Shown in pieces: positions 9,121 through 18,223 of a stretch of DNA of 64,000 nt; the first letter of the stretch is position 1, and each line of letters begins with the position of its first letter. A program made the position numbers and the translations under genes. The notes under the pieces are model-generated. The model ran no database searches and was not told the origin of the DNA. It saw only the letters and a program-made list of their open reading frames with translations. Source of the stretch: Bacteroidota bacterium (lineage in GTDB: Bacteria > Bacteroidota > Bacteroidia > AKYH767-A > 2013-40CM-41-45); the NCBI GenBank assembly GCA_016711505.1, contig JADJSV010000009.1, positions 124,001 through 188,000 of the forward strand. The letters are read 5' to 3'.

Positions 9121-10728
9121 ATGAATTTAACTTTCACTGGAGTTTTTCAAATAAGAACTCTGATACTTTCAATATTTATATACGCTAACCTTTATTGTTC
9201 AATGGAATTAAGTGCTCAATCTGCATGGCCGTCAGAAAGCTGGTCTGCAGCTGCAAATTTAACTTCGGTAATGAGTACCAGTGGACTAACAGAATTAAGC
9301 AGTTTGTTTTTGAATAGCACAACAAACAGATTATACGTTTCGCATGGAGATGGAAAATTACGTGTACTTCAATTAAATATTGCGAATAATACTTTCTCGC
9401 AGATTGCAAACATTACATACGCAGGAGGCCCGGAAGGAATAACTCAAGTGAACTTAAGTGCAAATGAGTTCTATACTATCGATGAAGACAACTACCAAAT
9501 CCGGAAATACACGCACAACGCAAATTTTTCTCCGACGGGTGTAACGCTATCAAAATCCTGGAACATTACTGCTGCACCATCAACAATGACCAACACCGGA
9601 AATGTCGGGCCGGAGGGAATTGCCTTTGTTCCGGATAGTTTCTTATTGGCAATTGGATTTATCAGCCAGGCAACAGGATTAGCATATACTGCATCAGTAA
9701 AAGGAATGGGTGGATTAATATTTGTAGCACATCAAAGGCTAGGCGAAATCTGGGTCTTCGACATCAATCCAAATGTCAGTAATGATTTTGCATTTGTAGG
9801 AAAATACAAAACAAACAATAATGAAAGTTGTGATCTGGCATTTGAAAGGACTACAGGATTATTGTATATCCTTCACAATGCAGGGCCAAATTCAATAGAA
9901 GCAACAGATCTGATTACAACATCAGTAACCGGCGGGAACAGGAAGTTCAACGTTAAGAGTGAGTACTTTCTTGCAACACCTCTTGACACTAACAAAAACG
10001 TCGAAGGATTTGCGATAACACCAAAATGTAATGACAGCACTAACGTAAGCGTATGGCTTTGTCGTGATGTTGAAAGTGTGGAACCTACGGCCTATAAACA
10101 AGATTGTTTAAGATGGTTTAATCCATTTACTTCTCCCGGAAGTTGTACAAATACAAATCCTGTTGTTTTGAATCTGAAAGTATTCATCCAGGGGTTTTAT
10201 AGAGGCGGAGGAAAAATGCGGCCGGTACTCGATAGTATTAATTTTCCATTGAATTGCGACACCATCACTATTGAATTGCGGAAAAATGATGCAGGAAAGA
10301 CACTGGAATCTTCAATGAAAAAAATTGTCGATATCAATGGAAACGTTAGTATAACTTTTCCTGCAAGTACTTTTGGAAAAAGTTATTATGTGGTGATAAA
10401 GCATAGACATTCGATGGAAACCTGGAGTAACCTTCCAATATTATTCAATTCAATTTCCCTCTCTTATTCATTTACTGACTTAGCAACAAAAGCATTTGGC
10501 GGAAATTTATCAAATTTGAACGACGGCAACTTTGCACTATACAGTGGCGATACTGATCAGAATGGAAATATCAACCTCAATGACCTTGCATCAATCGAAC
10601 AACGACTCGTTCTCTTTACGTCAGGTTACAACTCATTTGATTTGAATGGTGATTATGTAGTTGAATCTACTGACCAAAGTATTATGGAAAATAATTCGCT
10701 TCTAAATATTTCAGTTCTCAGGCCGTAA
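9121..10728 (+). CDS. Secreted beta-propeller-like protein with dockerin-like C-terminus
   Basis: The 535-residue protein has a signal peptide ending in SAQ near residue 33. Residues 40 to about 335 show propeller-like repeats (GPEGITQV, GPEGIAFVPDS, LGEIWVFDI, GLLYILHNAG, NVEGFAI), resembling SdiA-regulated or phytase-like propellers. The last roughly 175 residues match, block by block, the C-terminus of the giant secreted protein upstream: FIQGFYRG, SYYVVIKHRHSMETWS, KAFGGN, then two Asp-rich loops (SGDTDQNGNINLNDLA and FDLNGDYVVESTDQSI) and ENN...RP. No standard T9SS domain is present, so this shared module may serve for surface display or calcium binding. The gene is intact and convergent with the AAA-protease gene. 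Confidence 0.75.
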   Translation: MNLTFTGVFQIRTLILSIFIYANLYCSMELSAQSAWPSESWSAAANLTSVMSTSGLTELSSLFLNSTTNRLYVSHGDGKLRVLQLNIANNTFSQIANITYAGGPEGITQVNLSANEFYTIDEDNYQIRKYTHNANFSPTGVTLSKSWNITAAPSTMTNTGNVGPEGIAFVPDSFLLAIGFISQATGLAYTASVKGMGGLIFVAHQRLGEIWVFDINPNVSNDFAFVGKYKTNNNESCDLAFERTTGLLYILHNAGPNSIEATDLITTSVTGGNRKFNVKSEYFLATPLDTNKNVEGFAITPKCNDSTNVSVWLCRDVESVEPTAYKQDCLRWFNPFTSPGSCTNTNPVVLNLKVFIQGFYRGGGKMRPVLDSINFPLNCDTITIELRKNDAGKTLESSMKKIVDINGNVSITFPASTFGKSYYVVIKHRHSMETWSNLPILFNSISLSYSFTDLATKAFGGNLSNLNDGNFALYSGDTDQNGNINLNDLASIEQRLVLFTSGYNSFDLNGDYVVESTDQSIMENNSLLNISVLRP

Positions 10729-10743
10729 CGAAATGAGGTAGCG

Positions 10744-12783
10744 TTAATACATTTTTTTCTTCATATGTTCTTCAATCTGCGATGTAATCATATCCTCAAA
10801 CCGGAAGTAACTATCCTTTTTTACGAAAGCACTGTTACTGACCCATTCTTCAGCTGCAAATTCACAAACGATATCAAGAATCTGATTTTCTTCCATTCGG
10901 GAATTGTCAGTCAGAAACTGCGACATTTTAAGTAACAATAATTTATTACGTTCTAAAATATCCGTTGCGATTTTCTCACATTCTCTTACAAGCTTCAGAA
11001 CTTCTTCAGTATGTGTATGCTGATGTAAGATTGCGAGATCATCCTTCGTTGAAGCGAAGCGAATAAATATCGGATCATCGCCCATTGCATATTCTTTAAT
11101 TGCACGGTTAGCCAGTTCGCTTACGCGCTCTATATCCTGAGAAACTCCGGAACATGTATTCTCCTCACCAAATATTAATTTTTCCGCTACGTATCCTCCT
11201 AAGCCGATAATTATTTCCTTTTTCATTACTTCAAGAGTCATCGGTCCTTCCGGCATATTTACTATACAAAATCCTTCACTCGTAGCTGAAGCTGTTTTTG
11301 AAACAACTAAAGAGGGAATTATTTTTAAAGTTAACGCAGCTAATATCGCATGGCCTGATTCATGAACAGCAGTATGTGCCTGAACATTCCTGTTATCCGA
11401 TTTACGAAGTTCTCCAATTTTCAATAGTATTTTTTCTTTATGAATTGATATTACACTTCCTTCACTATCTATGAATTTAAAAACGAATCTCTCATTTTCA
11501 CAAGACCAGTCAACAGCTTTTGCAGGTATCTGATTTGTGATAATATGCAAAACAACTTTACTGATATTCCCTTCGATAAGATTTTTTATCGTTGTAAAGA
11601 CCGGACGTGTGCCTTGTGCGGGAAAAACCCCTTCACCATAAATTACATCAATAACGCTATTGCTAAAATTAATATTGAGGTCAAATTTATTTTTGACATA
11701 TTCATTTAAGCCCGACAATTTCTGCGAAATGAGATCTCTGAAATTCTGCTTTGTAAAAGACCGGTAGATAATGTGATTATTCCCTAGTCGTGCAATCTGC
11801 TCATTTCTGAATCTTTTTTTCAGCGCATTCTTAATATGTGCAATATTGATCTTACAAGTAGATTCATATAATTCATCGGCACTTATATCCGGGTTGAGAC
11901 TATTACTCATATAATATGCTTCATCCAGATTCCCCAGTACGAAAATTATTGATTTAGAAAGATCAATTTGTTTTACTGCATTTCGCTGGTTAGTCCCTTC
12001 TACTATAACTCTGACCAATCCGAAGAGATCACACTTTTCAATTCGTTCCTTTAACTTGATTCGTGAAACTGATTCATCCTTAAAAAGGAAATATAAACCG
12101 TCAATAAAATCTTCAGAATGAAAATAAGATTTGTCTACAGCATGACCACTACGTGTATTATTCTCAAAATAATATTCACTAAAGGTTTCCAGAAATTCTT
12201 TTTCCTTTTCAACGACTATGCCATTCTCAATCAGCACTCCTTTATCTCCACACTTTTGCAGATTCATTAAACAAAGTTCTGCTCTGATCAGATAATATGA
12301 ATTCTGATACGGTATATAATTGATCTTACCACTATCAAGCATTTCCCAGATTACTCTAAGTTTATCCTTTCCTAATTCCTTACCTTCGCTGCTAACAGAT
12401 CGTGCAAACTGAAATTCATCGAAACAAATTATTCCGTTTTGCTGATGAAAAAATTCAAGATCATCTGTGAACATGGTCTTTATCCAACTCGCAGAATCTG
12501 ATTCAAATTCTCCCATGTCCATCTGGACATAGAGCTTTTTGTGATCCAGCAATTCAACGATCCTGTTTACAAGTGCGGTTTTCCCTGTGCCGGTTAATCC
12601 CCACATATTTATTATAGTAGGTCTTAACTGAGCATCCGGAAACAGAAACCAAGGCATAAGCAGATCCAATACTTCATCAATGATCCGCTCAAGTCCAATG
12701 AATTCAGACTTGAGCTGAACATTGATCTTTGATAGCAACTCCTTTTTTGCAATTATTTTTTGATATATTATTTTAGCTTCCAT
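10744..12783 (-). CDS. AAA+ ATPase fused to M41 (FtsH-type) metalloprotease
   Basis: The 679-residue soluble protein joins an AAA+ module to an FtsH-like peptidase. Walker A is GLTGTGKT (about 62-69), Walker B is ICFDEF (about 119-124), and a sensor-1-like IIFVLGN lies near residue 290. An HslU/ClpX-like small lid follows (about 340-420). The M41 zinc motif HESGH is at about 473-477 and the third ligand Asp in SQDIERVSELANR near 545, as in FtsH. Unlike FtsH it has no membrane segments and its ATPase is of the Clp type. The start codon lies 7 bases after the rtcB stop, so the two are co-transcribed. A proteolytic or remodelling role in RNA repair is inferred only from this pairing. Confidence 0.8.
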   Translation of the reverse strand: MEAKIIYQKIIAKKELLSKINVQLKSEFIGLERIIDEVLDLLMPWFLFPDAQLRPTIINMWGLTGTGKTALVNRIVELLDHKKLYVQMDMGEFESDSASWIKTMFTDDLEFFHQQNGIICFDEFQFARSVSSEGKELGKDKLRVIWEMLDSGKINYIPYQNSYYLIRAELCLMNLQKCGDKGVLIENGIVVEKEKEFLETFSEYYFENNTRSGHAVDKSYFHSEDFIDGLYFLFKDESVSRIKLKERIEKCDLFGLVRVIVEGTNQRNAVKQIDLSKSIIFVLGNLDEAYYMSNSLNPDISADELYESTCKINIAHIKNALKKRFRNEQIARLGNNHIIYRSFTKQNFRDLISQKLSGLNEYVKNKFDLNINFSNSVIDVIYGEGVFPAQGTRPVFTTIKNLIEGNISKVVLHIITNQIPAKAVDWSCENERFVFKFIDSEGSVISIHKEKILLKIGELRKSDNRNVQAHTAVHESGHAILAALTLKIIPSLVVSKTASATSEGFCIVNMPEGPMTLEVMKKEIIIGLGGYVAEKLIFGEENTCSGVSQDIERVSELANRAIKEYAMGDDPIFIRFASTKDDLAILHQHTHTEEVLKLVRECEKIATDILERNKLLLLKMSQFLTDNSRMEENQILDIVCEFAAEEWVSNSAFVKKDSYFRFEDMITSQIEEHMKKKMY

Positions 12784-12790
12784 TTTAATT

Positions 12791-14194
12791 TTAACTTTTA
12801 TTCATTCTGACAATTTTTGGTGTGAATGATCCTTCAATTTTAATAAGCCCTGTCTGGTTCTTCATTACAGTTTCGATGTCTTTGTATGCAAGAGATGATT
12901 CTTCAACACTTCCACCGATTAACATCGTTTTATTTTCAGCCAGGTTTGCATTCATTACTGACTTCATAATTGTTTCCCGCGCTTCCGTTCTCGACATTTT
13001 TCTCCCTGCGCCATGCGCAGCAGAATTCAATGAACCGTCAAGTCCAAGTCCACTTACTATATACCCTTTGCTCGTCATACTTCCCGGAATTATCCCCAGT
13101 TGATTTTTCGCTGCAGGTGTTGCACCTTTTCTGTGAACTATCAATTCGCGTCCATCATGAATTTCTTTCCATGCAAAGTTGTGATGGTTCTCAACTTTCA
13201 GAACCGGATTCAAACCAAGAACTCTTTCCAGATTTTTATGAATAACATCATGGCAGGCTTTTGCATAATCACCGGCAAGATTCATTGACATCCAATACTC
13301 CTGCCCTGCTTCATCGTCAAGACTCAACCAAGCCAGTTGCTGAAATCCTTTTGGCAATTTACATTTCTGAAGCGCAAGCTTTGTATATGTTGCCGCAATA
13401 GCAGCACCCATTCCACGCGAACCGCTATGCGATAGTAGTCCGATGTAATTTCCTTCAGGGAGATTAAGATTGTTATCAGAATGCAGAACTACATTTCCAA
13501 ATTCAACAAAATGATTTCCCGTACCGGAAGAGCCTAATTGAAACCAGGCTTTACCATGAAGTCTTTTTAAAAGAGGTGTTAATAAAAACTCTTCTCTTTC
13601 TAATATTTCATGATTGACATCGAAGTCTAATGCTCCATCAGTTCCGAAATGCGTATAGCGTCTCAGAGCTTTTTGCAGATCATATTCTTTCTTCTGAATA
13701 TAATCTTCAGGCAATGAATATATACTCAAAGCCATTCTGCAACCGATGTCCAATCCAACTCCATATGGAATTACAGCATTATCAGTTGCAAGTACACCGC
13801 CTATGGGCAAACCATATCCATGATGCGCATCGGGCATTAAAGCTCCTTTGACTGAAATTGGTAATTTCATTGCAGCTACCATTTGTTCCTTTGCATTTCC
13901 GGATATAAGTCTTTCCCCATAAATGTTGAAATCACCAGCATGTTTAAGCATATGAACCTGGTAATCCGTTTTTACTTTTGGTTTACCTAGAATTGCATTG
14001 GCCAATGAACTAAGATTTACGTGATTCAGGAATTCTTCCGGAGCCAGTAAAATGTTTTTTAATATTTCTAATTTTTCTTCTGTTGTATTATGTTTATAAT
14101 GTTTTGTTAATATATTTATTGCTAAACTTTTAGCAACTTCATTCGGGAAATCAACTTTTCGAAGATGTTTTCCCTTTATGAGATTCTTTCCCAT
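12791..14194 (-). CDS. rtcB: RNA 3'-phosphate / 2',3'-cyclic phosphate ligase RtcB
   Basis: RtcB joins RNA 2',3'-cyclic phosphate or 3'-phosphate ends to 5'-OH ends through a 3'-guanylylated intermediate, in tRNA splicing or repair of cleaved RNA. Signature motifs are complete: DAHHGYGLPIGGV, VGLDIGCR with the metal Asp and Cys, GTGNHF, HSGSRGMG, VENHHNF and HGAGRKMSR, whose His accepts the GMP. An in-frame start at 14269 would add a Cys/Lys-rich tail; I chose the ATG at 14194, which gives 467 residues and a normal N-terminus. It is the first gene of an operon with the AAA+/M41 protease. No RtcR, RtcA or archease gene is nearby. The coding sequence is intact. Confidence 0.93.
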   Translation of the reverse strand: MGKNLIKGKHLRKVDFPNEVAKSLAINILTKHYKHNTTEEKLEILKNILLAPEEFLNHVNLSSLANAILGKPKVKTDYQVHMLKHAGDFNIYGERLISGNAKEQMVAAMKLPISVKGALMPDAHHGYGLPIGGVLATDNAVIPYGVGLDIGCRMALSIYSLPEDYIQKKEYDLQKALRRYTHFGTDGALDFDVNHEILEREEFLLTPLLKRLHGKAWFQLGSSGTGNHFVEFGNVVLHSDNNLNLPEGNYIGLLSHSGSRGMGAAIAATYTKLALQKCKLPKGFQQLAWLSLDDEAGQEYWMSMNLAGDYAKACHDVIHKNLERVLGLNPVLKVENHHNFAWKEIHDGRELIVHRKGATPAAKNQLGIIPGSMTSKGYIVSGLGLDGSLNSAAHGAGRKMSRTEARETIMKSVMNANLAENKTMLIGGSVEESSLAYKDIETVMKNQTGLIKIEGSFTPKIVRMNKS

Positions 14195-14269
14195 GATCTT
14201 TTTTTTAGGGTATAGACAGTCTTTTCCCAAGCCGCATAGCAGCGATTTTTTTTTGCAATACAATAGCAT

Positions 14270-14734
14270 TACAAGAAAATCTTGTCTAAGATTTTTTTAA
14301 TAAATAATTAGTAGGTTCCGGATTTTTCTGTCTTCCAGAGTTCTGTTTGATCTTTTTCGTAATTACAAAAAAGAACAAATAAAAAAGCCCGGTATAAACC
14401 GGGCTTAATATGATAATATCAGCAATTTCCGGTTTAAAACTTCGTATGTTGGTTAAGTGCTAACATAATATTTTCGTTTTTTCTGGTGGTTAAATTTTTA
14501 TTCTGATGCAAATGTAAATTAAAAAAATCAAATGTCAAGTAAAATAAATAATTATTTGTTTTTGTAGTTCGTAAAATTCTGTTTTCTATTGTATCCATTA
14601 TCTGCCAGTAAAAATTGCTTCTATATCCCATTCCATATGCAATTTCCCTTTCCAAAAATCAGGAATTTTTAGTTTATTTTAATACCTTAGTTCAAAATAT
14701 TTACAAAGTAATCAACTCTCGCATTTCTCATTAA
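14270..14734. other. Intergenic region upstream of rtcB
   Basis: This 465-base AT-rich stretch separates rtcB from the divergent TetR gene. It contains a strong minus-strand terminator. A 73-codon minus-strand frame (14434-14655) ends 28 bases before that terminator; its protein is rich in Asn, Phe and Thr and matches nothing I recognise, so it may be a small gene, a small RNA or chance. No riboswitch was recognised. Confidence 0.4.
14385..14406 (-). terminator. Rho-independent terminator without an assigned gene
   Basis: A perfect 9-bp stem (AAGCCCGGT with ACCGGGCTT) and a 4-base loop is followed, on the minus strand, by six T residues in all, two of them from the stem end. It would stop transcripts entering from the right on the minus strand, but no clear gene lies there. 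It is about 190 bases upstream of rtcB, so it could end a small RNA or act as an attenuator in the rtcB leader. Confidence 0.75.
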
Positions 14735-15294
14735 ATGAAAAGCACTATTGATCAACCGTGGATAGAAACGGGATACTCTTTATTTTCCAGGGATGGCCTA
14801 TCAGGATTAAAAATAGACCTGATAGCAAAAAAAATTGGTATCAGTCGCTCGTCTTTTTATCACCATTTTGCAGACATGGAAATTTTTCAGGAGAAGTTAC
14901 TTGAATATCATTTAACAAGAGCCCAAAGGGCATCGGAAAGAGTTAAAGCTTGCAAAACAATGGACCCGGAATTTTTACATGCCATGGTTGAAGAAAAAGA
15001 ATATATATTATTTAATCGTCATCTCCGTAATAACAGACAAATTCCGGATTATAAAACAAGTTTTGAAACTGCAATCGGAATGATGACATTACCGGTCATG
15101 CCATTATGGATAGAAATGCTTGGCTTACATCACAAACCCGATGTCGCCTTTAAATGTTAATGATGACAGCAGATATACTTTTTCATCGTATGACTGAAGA
15201 AAATATGAATTACGAATGGCTTAAATCCTTTTTAGATGAAATGAAAATATTTTTTAAAAAAAGTGGACGGGATAAAGCTATAAAGTTCTTTTAA
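14735..15294 (+). CDS. TetR-family regulator, split by a frameshift
   Basis: The first 141 codons encode a TetR-type helix-turn-helix at the N-terminus (SLFSRDGLSGLKIDLIAKK, then IGISRSSFYHHFADMEIFQEKL). The frame ends at about 15160, yet the next frame continues directly with an acidic and aromatic helix (residues around LFHRMTEENMNYEWL) to a TAA at 15294. Together they give about 186 residues, the usual TetR length, so a single-base indel near 15150 most likely split one gene. It may repress neighbouring genes; the target is unknown. Whether the break is real or a consensus error cannot be decided here. Confidence 0.7.
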
Positions 15295-15793
15295 TCAGCC
15301 TGACACTGGGAGTAATTGCATTTTCACTTAAAATAATTGCATTTTTGCAGGATAATTAATGCGATAAAAAATGGCAAATTTCGCCCCGGGGCTATTTGAA
15401 TAATAAATGCTCCAACTGATTTGATTAATCCGATAAATTTTATTTTTAAGTTCTTTGACGCCCTGCAAGGTAACCCCGCATTTTTCCCCTCTTGCAAGAC
15501 TATCCACGCCAGCCGTAAGCATTATTAAATAAACAAAGGACTTTATTTTAAGCGACATTCGTAACCGCTTAAATGCGGGTTCTTTTTTGAATGAGGAATG
15601 GTATTGGTTAGTAAAAAAATTGTCTTTGAAGAATGGAAATTTGGAGTATGTTTGAAGCAGGAAATTAAAGTTTGAAAAAATGAATATTTTATCCTTAACT
15701 GTGAAAACTTTACACTTCCCATCATTGGACAGTAGTGTCTAAACATTAATTCAATGTATAATTACATTCGCACTTAAATTAAAATTCAAAAAA
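15295..15793. other. Intergenic region with weak terminator-like hairpin
   Basis: Nearly 500 bases without a convincing gene. Minus-strand frames of 76 and 67 codons lack any recognisable features. At 15563-15588 an AACCGC/GCGGGTT stem with one bulge is followed by six T residues on the plus strand and may be a weak terminator. No tRNA, tmRNA, SRP or RNase P signature was found. Confidence 0.4.
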
Positions 15794-17170
15794 ATGAAAA
15801 TATTCTACACCCTCATCAGATTTCAAAAATTTGCGGTAATAATGTTGGCCTTAATCGTCCATATAAATTCAAATTATTTATCAGCGCAGTATATTGTAAA
15901 CGATATAATTTATTCCACAAACAGTGTAACTAATGATGGAAAAGTTTCAGGTTACGAAACGCAAGGTGGAAACTGGTCGATTTGGCTTCCGGATTCTGCA
16001 AATGCAATTGTCAATATTGGCGGAGTTGCCCCGGGCTTAGGTGTTGGCGGGCAAGCACGTTTTTCAGAAAATGGTAATTTTATATGTGGTACAAGTATGG
16101 GCAATGGCGGCGCAGAGATTTCATTATATGATCGCTCACTTGATACATGGACAGCACTTGGAAGTTTAGGATTTTCAGTTGACAGCACAAAAGGTGGTGG
16201 CTATGGTATATCGGGAGATGGAAACGTAGTTGTCGGAAATTCGTGGGCTGACACAACCGGTGGTCTTGCATACACTCATGCAGTAGCGCATAACAACATT
16301 GAAGGTCTGATGGATCTTGGAACTTTATTTTTCGGCAGAAGCACTCGTGCAAATGCAACAAACTATGATGGCAGTGTAGTAGTTGGGTGGCAGGATTTTA
16401 ATGGTCCATGGAAATCTGCGGTATGGAGAAAAAATCCTGCCGGTGGATATTTCCCCAACGAATATATTTTAATTGACACTGCAGGAAATCCTAATGACGA
16501 ATATAATCAGATCGGAGAATGCAGTGCCGTTTCAGCAGATGGAAACTGGATCGGTGGTTACGGTGATTTCGCAAACAATAACGAACCATGGATCTGGAGC
16601 AGGGATTCAGGCGTTATCAATTTAGGAACTTTTCCGGGATTAGGAAATGGATATGTATCAGGAATTTCTGCCGACGGATCAATTGTGGTGGGTTGGTTTG
16701 ACGGATTTTTCTTTGGTGATCCACGAACTCCATTTATCTGGACACATGAAAACGGACTTCAGGAATTTAATACGTACATAAGAAATGAATTAGGAGATTC
16801 AACATATACGCATCAGGTTTACACTGCTGAAAGTATTTCTCCAAATGGATTATACGTTGCAGGCTATGGAGTCGACACATCCACTTTTTTGTATTTCGCA
16901 TACAGAGTAACACTTAATGGGACAACAGGAATATCTTCAACAACATCAGAAACAATTGAAATGTACCCTAACCCTACTTCAGGTTTTACAACAATTGAGA
17001 ATAAAGGTCAGGCTACACTTACTGTTTCCGACATCAGAGGGCGAGTTGTAATAAAAACAGAAATCAATGGAAAATATTCACTTGATCTCACTGAATATAA
17101 CTCAGGAATTTATTTTGTAACAATTTTATCGAGTGACAAAATGCGTACAAGTAAAATAATAAAAAACTAG
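15794..17170 (+). CDS. Secreted HAF-repeat protein with T9SS sorting domain
   Basis: The 458-residue protein has a long signal peptide (cleavage near LSAQ, residue 32). Several HAF-type extracellular repeats follow, visible as ISGDGNVVVGNS, TNYDGSVVVGWQD, VSADGNWIGGYG, ISADGSIVVGWFDG and ISPNGLYVAGYG; these form a propeller-like fold. The last roughly 70 residues are a type A T9SS sorting domain (MYPNPTSGF, VSDIRGRVV, LDLTEYNSGIYFVTI, KIIKN). It should therefore cross the outer membrane by the type IX system and be attached or released. The ligand is unknown. The gene is intact, has its own terminator and appears monocistronic. Confidence 0.85.
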   Translation: MKIFYTLIRFQKFAVIMLALIVHINSNYLSAQYIVNDIIYSTNSVTNDGKVSGYETQGGNWSIWLPDSANAIVNIGGVAPGLGVGGQARFSENGNFICGTSMGNGGAEISLYDRSLDTWTALGSLGFSVDSTKGGGYGISGDGNVVVGNSWADTTGGLAYTHAVAHNNIEGLMDLGTLFFGRSTRANATNYDGSVVVGWQDFNGPWKSAVWRKNPAGGYFPNEYILIDTAGNPNDEYNQIGECSAVSADGNWIGGYGDFANNNEPWIWSRDSGVINLGTFPGLGNGYVSGISADGSIVVGWFDGFFFGDPRTPFIWTHENGLQEFNTYIRNELGDSTYTHQVYTAESISPNGLYVAGYGVDTSTFLYFAYRVTLNGTTGISSTTSETIEMYPNPTSGFTTIENKGQATLTVSDIRGRVVIKTEINGKYSLDLTEYNSGIYFVTILSSDKMRTSKIIKN

Positions 17171-17227
17171 TTAGGCGGTATTCGAATTACGAATCCCGAT
17201 TACAATTTTACATATGGCGGGTAAACC

Positions 17228-17261
17228 ATGCCAAGGTGACTGCGTTGCCTTGGCATTTTTT
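17228..17261 (+). terminator. Rho-independent terminator after the HAF gene
   Basis: A perfect 9-bp stem, ATGCCAAGG with CCTTGGCAT, encloses an 11-base loop and is followed by five to six T residues. It lies 58 bases after the stop codon of the HAF-repeat gene and fits its transcript end. Confidence 0.85.
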
Positions 17262-17436
17262 ATTTCACAATTCACCAGATCTTTAAAATCAAATTCGTAA
17301 TGTTTTGTCAGCTTTTTTAAATTACTATAAGTCATTTTTTTGCTCTATAAAATTCTTTGGCATATTATTTTAAAGTGTGGTTACTCAAATATTATTATAA
17401 TTAGAACCAGGGTATGCAACCCTCTATATATTTGTA

Positions 17437-18111
17437 ATGAAAAAGGTTAAAAAATCAAATAGAAACTCTTTCATTTACAGCAATAGTCTGATCATTGTAT
17501 TTGCTCTTCTTTTTGCTATTTTCCAGATTGGTCAGATTATTATGGGTCATAAAGAGTATAATGACTTTCTGACTACACACCACCAGCCATCTATATCAAT
17601 TTATCATTATTTGTTTTCGGGACATTTCATTCAGAGCACCTTTGAAAATTGGGAAAGTGAATTCTTTCAAATGGGATTGTTTGTTGTCTTCACTATTTTC
17701 CTGAGACAAAAAGGTTCCTCAGAATCCAAAGAAATCGGCAAAGAGGATGAAAGTGACAAAGAACCACAAAGTCACAAAGATGCACCATGGCCGGTTTTAA
17801 AAGGCGGATGGATTCTATCAATTTACAAATACTCTCTTTCTATTGCATTATTTCTATTGTTCATTTTAAGTTTTATTGCTCATTGGTATGGCAGCCTCAA
17901 AGATCAGAATATGAAAAATACTCTGGAATTAAAACCTCAGGTAAGTGCTATCGAATATATAAAAGATTCCAGATTTTGGTTCGAATCCTTCCAGAACTGG
18001 CAAAGTGAATTTCTCTCAGTTATGGTTCTTGTTTTCCTAAGTATTTACTTAAGGCAAATTGGCTCACCGCAATCAAAAGCAGTAGATTCTTCTCATGATG
18101 AATATAAATAA
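17437..18111 (+). CDS. DUF6766-type membrane protein
   Basis: The 224-residue protein consists of two halves with the same pattern: a transmembrane helix (about 14-36 and 135-157), a soluble stretch with HYLFSGHFIQSTFENWESEF or the related SRFWFESFQNWQSEF, then a second helix ending in FLRQKGSSESK or YLRQIGSPQSK. This repeat matches the family I know as DUF6766. Members are often found beside catalase and DUF892 genes, as here, but their function is unknown. The internal duplication implies four membrane helices with loops rich in aromatic residues. The gene is intact and probably heads the stress-gene block on the plus strand. Confidence 0.8.
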   Translation: MKKVKKSNRNSFIYSNSLIIVFALLFAIFQIGQIIMGHKEYNDFLTTHHQPSISIYHYLFSGHFIQSTFENWESEFFQMGLFVVFTIFLRQKGSSESKEIGKEDESDKEPQSHKDAPWPVLKGGWILSIYKYSLSIALFLLFILSFIAHWYGSLKDQNMKNTLELKPQVSAIEYIKDSRFWFESFQNWQSEFLSVMVLVFLSIYLRQIGSPQSKAVDSSHDEYK

Positions 18112-18223
18112 GAAGAATATGACTTAAAATATTTTTTAAAATTTTTTTTATACTCCAGGGATTTCCAATATGAAAGGCATACAATTTAAGTATATCTAAT
18201 TATAACATCTAAAAAAACAGAAA

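Noticed and set aside
14195..14269. Longer N-terminus for RtcB
   Set aside because: The extra 25 residues are Cys/Lys-rich and absent from the family; the ATG at 14194 fits better.
15328..15746. Minus-strand frames of 76 and 67 codons
   Set aside because: They overlap, lack signal peptides or domains, and have biased composition; likely chance.
17427..17434. TATATTTG match to the Bacteroidota -7 promoter element
   Set aside because: It ends three bases before the start codon, so the transcript would start inside or after it; no matching -33 element is clear.
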